Below are positions 1 to 6,274 of a DNA stretch of 7,995 nt, piece after piece. Both the position numbers and the translations under genes were made by a program. The notes under the pieces were generated by a model, which searched no databases, had not been told where the DNA came from, and was given only the letters and a program-made list of their open reading frames with translations. The DNA comes from Bryobacterales bacterium (GTDB lineage Bacteria; Acidobacteriota; Terriglobia; Bryobacterales; Bryobacteraceae). Position 1 is the first letter of the stretch; each line of letters begins with the position of its first letter. The stretch lies in assembly GCA_025462985.1 (NCBI GenBank), contig JAOAPP010000785.1, forward strand, positions 1-7,995, read 5' to 3'.

Positions 1-61
1 GCCGGACTCGACGATCCTCCCCAGCCATGGTCTTCAGTTCTTCGCGCAAGCGCTCGTCCAT
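1..61 (-). CDS. Possible 5' end of an unidentified protein, cut by the window edge
   Basis: An open minus-strand frame starts at ATG 61-59 and runs off the left edge, giving 20 residues beginning MDERLREELK and ending EDRRVR. The composition is that of a charged amphipathic helix. It resembles the start of small bacterial proteins opening with 'LRxELLxMxxEDxxVR' (DUF6624-like), but that is a recollection from very little sequence. The frame is closed by TAA at 109-107 upstream, and no other start codon lies between, so ATG 61 is the only reasonable start. A weak GGA lies 4 nt before it. It has the same orientation as the alcohol dehydrogenase, whose stop is 339 bp upstream, so it probably has its own promoter. 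It could be a chance open frame. Confidence 0.35.
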   Translation of the reverse strand, partial: MDERLREELKTMAGEDRRVR

Positions 62-233
62 CCATTCCAGCCTGCCACGGGACGTATGATGCCCATCGCG
101 GGCGTATTACGGGCTATCCGGAAACAACCCTGGCTTAGAAGTCGCCTGGCAGGCCGATGCGACAGACGTGCCACGTGGACTTAGCTGGAAGGACCATTTG
201 TCAGAGACACAAGGTAAACGCATGCGGCGCGGA

Positions 234-254
234 GCAGCATCGCTTTGATGCTGC
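234..254. repeat. Perfect 8-bp inverted repeat (hairpin)
   Basis: GCAGCATC at 234-241 is the exact reverse complement of GATGCTGC at 247-254, with a 5-nt spacer (GCTTT). No run of T follows on either strand, so it is not a standard intrinsic terminator. It lies about 147 bp past the alcohol dehydrogenase stop and about 173 bp before the left-edge start codon. It could be a U-tract-less terminator, an mRNA 3'-end stabiliser or part of a leader. Confidence 0.45.
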
Positions 255-308
255 CGATCTTTAAGATATTGGCAAAGGGCTCACACTCTGGGCTAAATCT
301 GCTGATAA

Positions 309-335
309 GACCGAAGACGAAAGATTTTTTCGGTC
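309..335. repeat. 7-bp stem with alternative inner stem, possible weak terminator
   Basis: GACCGAA at 309-315 pairs perfectly with TTCGGTC at 329-335 around a 13-nt spacer. A competing 5-bp inner pairing is possible (CGAAA 318-322 with TTTCG 328-332). On the minus strand the stem is followed only by a short AT-rich stretch, not a real T-run. It lies about 65 bp past the alcohol dehydrogenase stop, a sensible place for a terminator, but the evidence is weak. Confidence 0.3.
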
Positions 336-348
336 GGATTTCGCCCAA

Positions 349-360
349 GTGTGATCACAC
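349..360. promoter_or_regulatory. 12-bp perfect palindrome, possible operator
   Basis: GTGTGATCACAC reads the same on both strands. Half-sites of TGTGA/TCACA type are used by CRP/FNR-family regulators, but those normally have about 6 bp between halves and here there are none, so I do not call it a CRP site. It lies 41 bp after the alcohol dehydrogenase stop and nearly 290 bp from the next start, which is not a classical operator position. Confidence 0.25.
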
Positions 361-400
361 CAGCAGATCCAGACATCTCCGCCGAAGACTCCAGACCAAC

Positions 401-1393
401 TCACGGAACCACAACAGCCGCTCCATCAACCGCATCCCTCTTGACCGACAGCAGAGCCTCGGTCACCTGCTCCAAAGAAAACTTAGTCACCCGCGGCCGC
501 AACCGGATCTCCCCAGCAATCCGTAAGAAATCACGAGCATCATCACGAGTCATATTCGCGACGCTGCGAATCTGTCTTTCGCCCCACAACAGCGAGTCAT
601 AGTCAAACTGCGGCATGCGATCCAGATGAATCGCGTTCACCGCCACCACGCCGCCCTTCCGCAAACAACTCAACGCCGCAACCACAACATCCCCGCTAGG
701 CGCAAACGTGAGCGCGCGATCCAATGAAACAGGAGGCTTCTCCGTCTCGCTCCCGACCCAGGTCGCGCCCAACTCGCGTGCCAACCTGCGATGAGACTCA
801 CCGCGCGTGGACACATAAACCTCGCAGTCCCACGCCTGCAGAACGGAGATCACCAGATGCGCGGAAGCCCCGAATCCAAACAGTCCGACCCGCTCGCCTC
901 GCTGCACGCCCGCCACCCGCACACTGCGGAAGCCGATAATGCCCGCGCACAACAAAGGCGCAGCATGCAAATCGTCCAGTTCCGGCGGCAGCGGAAACGC
1001 AAAGTCTGCCCGGACGGACGCATACTCCGCATACCCGCCCGGCACCGAATACCCCGTGAACGTCAGATCGTCACACAGATTCTCTTCGCCACGCCTGCAA
1101 TACGGGCATGTCCCGTCCGTTCCGCCGATCCACGAAACACCAACACGGCTTCCCGCCTTGATCTCGCCGTGTTCCCCGTCCACCACCTCCCCGACAATCT
1201 GATGGCCGGGAATGATGGAAGGCACCTTGGGCGCAAGTTCGCCTTCCACAATATGCAGGTCCGTCCTGCACACGCCACACGCGAGCACCCGCAGCACCAG
1301 TTGCCCGGGCTTCCATTCGGGAACCGCCACATTGACGACACTCAGCGGGCGCTCGCTAATCGGCTTAGGCGACTGAAGCACCGCCGCTCTCAT
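401..1393 (-). CDS. Zinc-dependent alcohol dehydrogenase (MDR superfamily, AdhA-like)
   Basis: This 330-residue cytoplasmic oxidoreductase should interconvert an alcohol and an aldehyde or ketone using NAD(P). The N-terminal GroES-like domain carries the catalytic zinc ligands C42 (GVCRTDLH), H64 (PGHQ) and C149 (PLLCAG). The usual GHE is GHQ here, which I recall from the same subfamily. The structural zinc loop has the normal spacing (93, 96, 99, 107), but its first ligand is Asp93 instead of Cys. The Rossmann segment is GFGASAH at 173-179. After the second strand comes STRG (195-198) rather than an acidic residue, which hints at NADPH preference. Length is normal for the family. The ATG overlaps the TGA of the upstream nucleoside hydrolase-like gene as ATGA, and GGAAG lies about 10 nt upstream, so the two are probably translated together. 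The substrate cannot be read from the sequence. Confidence 0.93.
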   Translation of the reverse strand: MRAAVLQSPKPISERPLSVVNVAVPEWKPGQLVLRVLACGVCRTDLHIVEGELAPKVPSIIPGHQIVGEVVDGEHGEIKAGSRVGVSWIGGTDGTCPYCRRGEENLCDDLTFTGYSVPGGYAEYASVRADFAFPLPPELDDLHAAPLLCAGIIGFRSVRVAGVQRGERVGLFGFGASAHLVISVLQAWDCEVYVSTRGESHRRLARELGATWVGSETEKPPVSLDRALTFAPSGDVVVAALSCLRKGGVVAVNAIHLDRMPQFDYDSLLWGERQIRSVANMTRDDARDFLRIAGEIRLRPRVTKFSLEQVTEALLSVKRDAVDGAAVVVP

Positions 1394-2376
1394 GGCATCG
1401 CCACTTCCGCCCTCACGGCGTGAATCCTTTGATACACATCGATCTTCTCGATGAAATCACGCCAAAGGCGTCCGGAATCCACCTTCGTGATCCAGGTGAT
1501 CTGCCCCTCGCCCGTTCCCGGCACAAACGACAGATCGTCCCCGAGCACCGGCCGCGGCACCTCCTTCTGCTCCGTCATCCCTTGCAGATAGCAAAGCGTG
1601 ATGATGTCCCAGATAATCCAGGGCTTCGAAAAATCGTTCACTCGCAGCGGCTTCACATTGCGGAAGTACCAGCCCTTGTACTCATCCCAAAGCCACGCCC
1701 CGATCGGTCCATGGCCGCTCACCATCGTGGCCGCTTGCTGGAAGCTCAACGACAGATTCGCCCGGCAGACATTCCCCGCGCCAATCACCACCGGAACATC
1801 CGACTTCAGAATCACCTGCCAGGCCCGCGGGTCATTCTCGACGTTGTACTCTTTCCCACCTTCCTTGGACAAATCGGTGAAGCCCATCGCCACCACTCGT
1901 ATGCGATCCACAATCTCCGGATCCTCGATAATCGCGGACGCCAGATCCGTCGCCGCTCCGATATTCAAAACCGTCAGCCGGTTGTCCTTTGAATAATGCT
2001 TGGACGTCTCAATGATGAAGTCCAGCGCAGCGCTTGGCTGAGGTGTTTTGTTGTCCTTTAAAGGAGAACTCGCCCCTTCCAGCAGCGCCGGATGAACCGC
2101 CATCCCCAAACGCCGCTCCACCACATCCACCAGAATTCGATACGTCGCATGAGCCGAAGGATCGGGCAAACTCGGAGCGTGTGCTGACGTAATCCCCTGC
2201 ACATCAAAATCGGTATTGGTCAGCAGATACGTAATCGCCCACTGATCGTCGATCTCATTCCCGACATCCGTCGAAAGCAGCACGGGTGTTTTCCCGTACG
2301 CAGCGGCGCAGGTCATCAGCGCCGTCATCAGAAAGGCATCCACCATCGACAGTGATAACTTACGCCTAGTGTTCAC
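1390..2376 (-). CDS. Secreted nucleoside hydrolase-like protein (IU-NH/DUF1593-type fold)
   Basis: Members of this fold cleave the N-glycosidic bond of nucleosides with a calcium ion. Numbering here is from the GTG at 2376-2374 (328 residues). The metal motif is TDVGNEIDDQW (D37, D43, D44), two residues longer than the classical DPGxDD and closer to DUF1593 proteins. A segment like the canonical 'LGPLTN' strand is present (NIGAATDLA), then EYNVENDP, the equivalent of the ribose-binding EFN. The C-terminal metal Asp is in WDIITL (D257), where classical enzymes have HD, so the usual catalytic His is replaced by Trp. I chose GTG 2376 because it gives a good signal peptide (NTRRK, a hydrophobic stretch, then CAAAYG), with a weak GGA upstream. 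In-frame ATGs at 2388 and 2400 lengthen it and 2346 shortens it. Activity on nucleosides is unproven. It precedes the alcohol dehydrogenase and diverges from a permease gene. Confidence 0.85.
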   Translation of the reverse strand: MNTRRKLSLSMVDAFLMTALMTCAAAYGKTPVLLSTDVGNEIDDQWAITYLLTNTDFDVQGITSAHAPSLPDPSAHATYRILVDVVERRLGMAVHPALLEGASSPLKDNKTPQPSAALDFIIETSKHYSKDNRLTVLNIGAATDLASAIIEDPEIVDRIRVVAMGFTDLSKEGGKEYNVENDPRAWQVILKSDVPVVIGAGNVCRANLSLSFQQAATMVSGHGPIGAWLWDEYKGWYFRNVKPLRVNDFSKPWIIWDIITLCYLQGMTEQKEVPRPVLGDDLSFVPGTGEGQITWITKVDSGRLWRDFIEKIDVYQRIHAVRAEVAMP

Positions 2377-3364
2377 AATACATTCCATAGGTTTGGCCAT
2401 ACTCTTTTGCACCATCACCATGATCGGATGGGGATCATGGGCAAACACGCAGAAGTTAGCTGGCCGCACAAACTGGCCGTTTCCACTCTACTACTGGGAC
2501 TATGCAATCGGCGTCCTGCTCTTCAGCGTTCTCTTCATGTTCACTCTCGGCAGTTCCGGAACGGGAGGCATGCCGGCGATCGCGAATCTGAGAGCCGCTT
2601 CCGGCGCATCCATCTTCGCGGCGATCCTCAGCGGCATTTTCTTCAACGTGGCCAATATTCTGCTGGTCGTCGCCATTGACATTGCCGGCATGTCCGTTGC
2701 CTTTCCAGTCGGCATCGGCCTCGCGCTCGTCATCGGAACCATCGCGTCCTACACGCAGGAACCCAAAGGCAATCCCGTCATCCTCTTTGCTGGAGTCGCG
2801 CTGGTTGTCGTCGCCATGATCATGTCGGCCCTCGCCTATCGCCGCCTCCCGCGTTCCGCTTCCGCGAACTGGACCAAAGGCCTGCTCTTCGCCGTCATAG
2901 CAGGCTGCCTGATGGGCTTCTTCTACCCGCAATTGCTCCGCTCTCTCTCCCCCGGCTTCAACTCGCAGCCCATCATGCCCGGACTGCTCACGCCGTACAC
3001 AGCGCTCTTCTTCTTCTCGCTCGGGCTGCTGCTGAGTAACTTCGTAGTCAATACGATCTTCATGCGCGCTACCGGCCAGACCTATGGAGCCTACTTTGCC
3101 GGTACTGCAAAACTCCATTTGCTCGGCATTCTGGGCGGAGCAATCTGGATGCTGGCATTCAGCCTGAACATCATCGCCTCCGGAGTGGCCGGCCCTGCCA
3201 TCTCCTACGCACTCGGCCAGGGAGCAACGCTCATTGCGGCCATCTGGGGCGTCGTCATCTGGAAAGAATTCAGCGCCGCACCCCGGGGTACTGGCCGTTC
3301 CATCGGCGCAATGTTTGCCGGCTATATTCTTGGACTTACACTGATCGGTCTTGCGACCCTGTGA
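2369..3364 (+). CDS. DMT-superfamily permease related to ureide permeases (UPS)
   Basis: This 331-residue inner-membrane protein has about 10 hydrophobic segments (roughly 7-25, 43-60, 80-103, 107-125, 136-155, 170-188, 208-230, 248-270, 275-297 and 312-331), in two halves as in drug/metabolite transporters. Two stretches resemble what I remember of plant ureide permeases: the N-terminal GxGSWAN segment followed by WDY (43-45), and the block around LSGIFFNVAN, SVAFPVGIGLALVIGT and ILFAGVALVV (87-147). Plant UPS carry allantoin and nucleobases, while the related GRP family carries sugars, so the substrate is open. Bacterial homologues are often named multidrug DMT permeases, which is not informative. 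The start is GTG 2369 with no clear Shine-Dalgarno. The next Met (2420) would remove half of the first membrane segment. The stop overlaps the GH13 start (GTGA), so the two form one transcription unit. Confidence 0.85.
   Translation: MFTIHSIGLAILFCTITMIGWGSWANTQKLAGRTNWPFPLYYWDYAIGVLLFSVLFMFTLGSSGTGGMPAIANLRAASGASIFAAILSGIFFNVANILLVVAIDIAGMSVAFPVGIGLALVIGTIASYTQEPKGNPVILFAGVALVVVAMIMSALAYRRLPRSASANWTKGLLFAVIAGCLMGFFYPQLLRSLSPGFNSQPIMPGLLTPYTALFFFSLGLLLSNFVVNTIFMRATGQTYGAYFAGTAKLHLLGILGGAIWMLAFSLNIIASGVAGPAISYALGQGATLIAAIWGVVIWKEFSAAPRGTGRSIGAMFAGYILGLTLIGLATL
2418..2440. promoter_or_regulatory. 8-bp perfect inverted repeat near the divergent starts, possible operator
   Basis: CCATGATC at 2418-2425 is matched by GATCATGG at 2433-2440 with a 7-bp spacer, a 23-bp dyad spanning about two helical turns. 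It lies inside the first codons of the permease gene and 42-64 bp upstream of the nucleoside hydrolase-like start at 2376, where a regulator of that promoter could bind. It also encodes the conserved IGWGSW protein segment, so it may be coincidence. Confidence 0.3.
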
Positions 3365-4743
3365 CTTTGCGTTCATTGCTGTGCACAATCCTCGCTTGTT
3401 CCCTGTTGGGAACAGCCGATGCACAAAACCTTACTTTCGGATCTCGCGAAGCGAGGTCCGTTCCCGAATGGCTCAACAAGATCACGATCTATGAGCTTTG
3501 GCTGAATGCCTTCAGCCGCCAGGGCACATTAAAGGGAGCAATTCCTGGCCTGACGCGGATCGCCGACCTCGGCGCTTCCGTCATCTATTTGGGCCCCATC
3601 GCAAAGCGGTCGAGCCAGCCGCACGCATCGCCCTACAACATCGCCGACTACAACGCAGTCGATCCGCAATATGGAACCGAAGCGGACCTGCACGAATTCA
3701 TCGATGCGGCCCACAAGCTCAACCTCAAAGTGATGCTCGACATCGTCTACTACCACACAGCCCCGGATGGCGTCATGATGCATGACCCCGACGAGCTCGT
3801 CCACACCGCAACGGGGAAAATCGCACGCGGCTTCTGGCCGCAGCCGCTGCCCGACTATCACAACCCGCAGGCCCGCAAGTACCTCATCGACAGCCTCGTG
3901 CACTGGGTGCGTGACTTCAAGGCGGACGGCTTCCGCTGCGACGTAGGCGCCGGAGTGCCCGTCGATTTCTGGGAAGAAGCCCGTCGCGCGCTCGACAAAG
4001 TAAATCCGGACGTGATTCTTCTTTCGGAGGCAGACCGGCCCGACGATCAGTTGCACGCCTTCGACATCAGCTACAACTTCCAGGGCTACCTGACACTTCG
4101 TTCCGTAATACGGGATGGTGAGCCCGCCATCAAGTACCGCGAAAATTGGGAAGAAACGAAAAACATAATGCCGCACGGCGCTCGCATCCTGCGCTTCAGC
4201 GACAATCACGACTGGCAGCGCGCGGTTCTCGAGTTTGGCGAGAAAGGCGCGTTAGCCGCGGCAACGCTGAATTTCACGCTCGACGGCATTCCCTTTATCT
4301 ACAACGGGCAGGAGATCGGGAACCCGCAGCCCACTCACTGGATCAGCTCCGATCCAATCGAGTGGCCGCATCGGTCTGACGCCAACGACAACGACCAGCC
4401 CAAGCAAACCCTGGCCGAATTCAAAAAGCTCTTCGCCATGCGTGCGAAGTATCCGGCGCTCACAAGCGGCGATCTGATCTGGATCAACACCACAGAACCG
4501 GACAGCGTGCTCAGCTTCCTCAGAAAGAAAGGCGAGCAAGAAATCTTCGTCATCATCAACCTGTCAAACCGAAATAAGCATGTCACAATCGATCTGCCGG
4601 TGATGGATTACTACTCCGTCGAGAACCTACTCAAGGAAGGGAAGACCTGGTTCCAGCTTTACTCAGGGCGAGTCTCGGCCGACCTTGGCGCCTACGAGTC
4701 GGTTGTCGGAAAGCGAATTCCGTTAGCCCCGCTCAAGAAATAA
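3361..4743 (+). CDS. Secreted alpha-amylase family glycoside hydrolase (GH13)
   Basis: A 460-residue retaining alpha-glucoside hydrolase or transglucosidase, predicted to act outside the cytoplasm. A signal peptide is clear: MTLRSLLCTI, a hydrophobic core, then likely cleavage at TADA|Q (about residue 21). The GH13 catalytic regions occur in order: region I DIVYYH (127-132, Tyr in place of the usual Asn), region II GFRCDVG with nucleophile D194, region III LLSEAD with acid/base E223, and region IV FSDNHD with D284. All three catalytic acids are present. A beta-rich C-terminal domain (about 385-450) follows the barrel. It is short for an extracellular amylase and has no obvious starch-binding module, so a small oligosaccharide or disaccharide substrate is more likely than polymeric starch. 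The GTG start overlaps the permease stop (GTGA) and has no good Shine-Dalgarno of its own, consistent with coupling. Its 3' end overlaps the convergent PQQ dehydrogenase gene by 11 bp. Confidence 0.92.
   Translation: MTLRSLLCTILACSLLGTADAQNLTFGSREARSVPEWLNKITIYELWLNAFSRQGTLKGAIPGLTRIADLGASVIYLGPIAKRSSQPHASPYNIADYNAVDPQYGTEADLHEFIDAAHKLNLKVMLDIVYYHTAPDGVMMHDPDELVHTATGKIARGFWPQPLPDYHNPQARKYLIDSLVHWVRDFKADGFRCDVGAGVPVDFWEEARRALDKVNPDVILLSEADRPDDQLHAFDISYNFQGYLTLRSVIRDGEPAIKYRENWEETKNIMPHGARILRFSDNHDWQRAVLEFGEKGALAAATLNFTLDGIPFIYNGQEIGNPQPTHWISSDPIEWPHRSDANDNDQPKQTLAEFKKLFAMRAKYPALTSGDLIWINTTEPDSVLSFLRKKGEQEIFVIINLSNRNKHVTIDLPVMDYYSVENLLKEGKTWFQLYSGRVSADLGAYESVVGKRIPLAPLKK
3438..3460 (+). repeat. 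Strong hairpin just after the GH13 signal-peptide codons
   Basis: The arms 3438-3447 and 3451-3460 pair over 10 positions, with one G-U wobble (3442 with 3456), around a GAA loop. The centre is GCGAAGC, a sequence known to form an unusually stable small DNA hairpin. Because the mismatch is a G-U wobble in the plus-sense RNA and an A-C mismatch on the other strand, the structure favours the GH13 mRNA. It covers codons about 26-34, right behind the predicted cleavage site. Confidence 0.4.
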
Positions 4744-6274
4744 GCTTTTCCGGGAGGGCAAATGAATACACCACGCCATGCGCTCCCACTAGTACGTACT
4801 GCCGCCCGTCCAGTTCGTACGTGATGGGCGGCTGTTCGGCCTGTCCGCCCGCGTGCGTATGCCATAACGTGGCTCCGGTATCGGCATCGAGTGCGAGCAC
4901 ATTTCCATGCACGTCGCCGGTAAACACCAGTCCGCCGGCCGTGCTCAAAACTCCTGCCCAGTTCCAACCGGAACCGAGGTCATGCTCCCAACGGCACTTG
5001 CCGGTCTGATAATCGATCGCCCGCAGATGGCAGCGCGACCAGACCGTCAGGTCTCGCCCCGCGAATCCTTCGGCCTTGCCGGTTGAATACGCGTAGTAGA
5101 GGCTGAACGAATCATGCGTATCGACATAAAGCATTCCGGTCTCGGGACTGAAACTCGGCGACATCCAGTTTGTCGCGCCGATGGCGTCGGGTTCCACCAG
5201 TGTTCCCGCAGCGCTCGGATACTTCTCCGGATTCCCGACCGGACGCCCCTGCTTGTCGACCCCGGAGCTCCAGTTGGTGCGTTCGTATGGCACCGAAAGC
5301 AACGCCTTCCCATCGGTACGGTCCAGCACGAAGTAGTAGCCGTTCCGCGATGCCTGCAGCAGCAGCTTCCGCGGACTGCCGTGGAAGTCGCCATCCACCA
5401 GCACCGGTGTCTGTACCGCGTCCCAGTCGTGCACATCGTGCGGCGATGGCTGAAATGCCCAAACCAATTTTCCTGTATCGGGATTCAGCGCCACGATCGA
5501 ACACGTATAAAGGTTGTCTCCCGGTCGCGTCGATCCATCGAGCACGGGATTCGGATTCGCCGTGCCCCAATACACAAGATTCAGATCGGGATCATAGGTC
5601 CCGGTGATCCACGTCATGCCGCCGCCATGCTCGATGGCATCTCCGGTCTTCGGCCATGTCTCCGAACCCGGCTCACCCGGTTTCGGCAGCGAATCCCAAC
5701 GCCATTGCAGCTTTCCCGTCACCGGATCAAACGAGTCGACGAACCCATGCAGGTCATTGAAGTCTCCCGACACGCCAACCAGCACATGGTTCCGGATGAC
5801 GAGCGGAGCCATCGTCGCCCAGTAACCGAGCTTCACATCGGCCAGCACAATGTCCCACTGCACTTCTCCGCTGTGTGCATCCAGGCAAAGCAGGTGCGCA
5901 TCCGGCGTCTCAAAGTAAAGCCGGCCCTGATACATCCCCAGCCCGCGCTGCCCGATGTGTAAACCTTCGTTGTTCCGGTAGTGATAATGCCAGTTCTGCT
6001 GTCCCGAACGCGCATCCACCGACCAGATATCGTCCGGTTCAGTGAAGTACAGCGTTCCATCCACCAGCAGGGGAGTCGACTTCAAGCCTGGCCCGCTACT
6101 GACATCGGTTTGAAACGCCCAGGCCATCGACAGCATGGCGGCATTGCTTTTGTTGATCTGCTTCAGCGGACTGAAGCGCTTTCCCGAGTAGTCGCCGTTG
6201 TGTGTCGGCCAGCTGTCTCGCGGAGTCTGAGCCTGCAGAGCAAGCGTCAGGAATAGCGGCAGCAGGATTCTCAC
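4733..6274 (-). CDS. PQQ-dependent alcohol dehydrogenase (methanol/ethanol-type quinoprotein)
   Basis: A 513-residue periplasmic eight-bladed propeller enzyme that oxidises an alcohol or sugar and passes electrons to cytochrome c. A signal peptide ends near LALQA|Q (15). Propeller-blade signatures repeat through the protein (SVDARSGQQNW, CLDAHSGEVQW, ALNPDTGKLVW, ALDADTGATLW). Active-site features: N240 in WGTANP, R310 in ASRNGYY, and HDVHDWD at 279-285, which aligns with the HDEWDYA/HDEWDFD segment of methanol dehydrogenases. D283 is thus the catalytic Asp, and D285 matches the extra lanthanide-ligand Asp of XoxF/PedH enzymes. The adjacent-cysteine pair of MxaF is absent (GLHIGQRG instead). 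The usual metal-binding Glu is not obvious in SGDFNDLHG (169-177). No CxxCH is present, so it is not a quinohemoprotein. The start is GTG with GGAG 8 nt upstream, overlapping the cytochrome stop as GTGA. The substrate is unknown. Confidence 0.93.
   Translation of the reverse strand: MRILLPLFLTLALQAQTPRDSWPTHNGDYSGKRFSPLKQINKSNAAMLSMAWAFQTDVSSGPGLKSTPLLVDGTLYFTEPDDIWSVDARSGQQNWHYHYRNNEGLHIGQRGLGMYQGRLYFETPDAHLLCLDAHSGEVQWDIVLADVKLGYWATMAPLVIRNHVLVGVSGDFNDLHGFVDSFDPVTGKLQWRWDSLPKPGEPGSETWPKTGDAIEHGGGMTWITGTYDPDLNLVYWGTANPNPVLDGSTRPGDNLYTCSIVALNPDTGKLVWAFQPSPHDVHDWDAVQTPVLVDGDFHGSPRKLLLQASRNGYYFVLDRTDGKALLSVPYERTNWSSGVDKQGRPVGNPEKYPSAAGTLVEPDAIGATNWMSPSFSPETGMLYVDTHDSFSLYYAYSTGKAEGFAGRDLTVWSRCHLRAIDYQTGKCRWEHDLGSGWNWAGVLSTAGGLVFTGDVHGNVLALDADTGATLWHTHAGGQAEQPPITYELDGRQYVLVGAHGVVYSFALPEKLIS

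Larger units (their letters stand above)
62..400. other. Non-coding intergenic region, 339 bp
   Basis: I see no convincing gene here. Short open frames exist on both strands, but none has a ribosome binding site, family resemblance or convincing composition. The region lies downstream of the alcohol dehydrogenase gene and upstream of the possible gene at the left edge, so it should hold the terminator of the first and the promoter of the second. It contains a perfect 8-bp hairpin (234-254), a 7-bp stem (309-335) and a 12-bp palindrome (349-360), listed separately. I could not pick a -35/-10 pair with confidence. Confidence 0.6.

Noticed and set aside
349..360. CRP/FNR binding site
   Set aside because: The half-sites match TGTGA/TCACA, but the spacer of about 6 bp is missing, and the position is just after a stop codon and far from any start.
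62..400. tRNA or riboswitch in the intergenic region
   Set aside because: No cloverleaf with a GTTCRA-type T-loop, and no recognisable riboswitch core, was found by eye.
2377..2469. Longer N-terminus for the nucleoside hydrolase-like protein (from 2469, 2400 or 2388)
   Set aside because: These starts put 12-93 extra bases in front of a well-formed signal peptide and deepen the overlap with the permease gene. They are not excluded, only less likely.
2456..3424. Long open frame of 322 codons on the minus strand, antisense to the permease
   Set aside because: Its translation is rich in Asp, Glu, Gly and Arg with no domain pattern. It is what the reverse strand of a membrane-protein gene yields, and it also runs into the GH13 start. 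The plus strand has a clear 10-TM protein.
3529..4209. Minus-strand open frame of 226 codons antisense to the GH13 gene
   Set aside because: Val/Asp/Glu-rich shadow with no recognisable domain. The plus-strand frame has all GH13 catalytic regions.
5114..5962. Plus-strand open frame of 282 codons opposite the PQQ dehydrogenase
   Set aside because: Arg/His/Pro-rich composition without any motif. The minus strand encodes a well-conserved quinoprotein.
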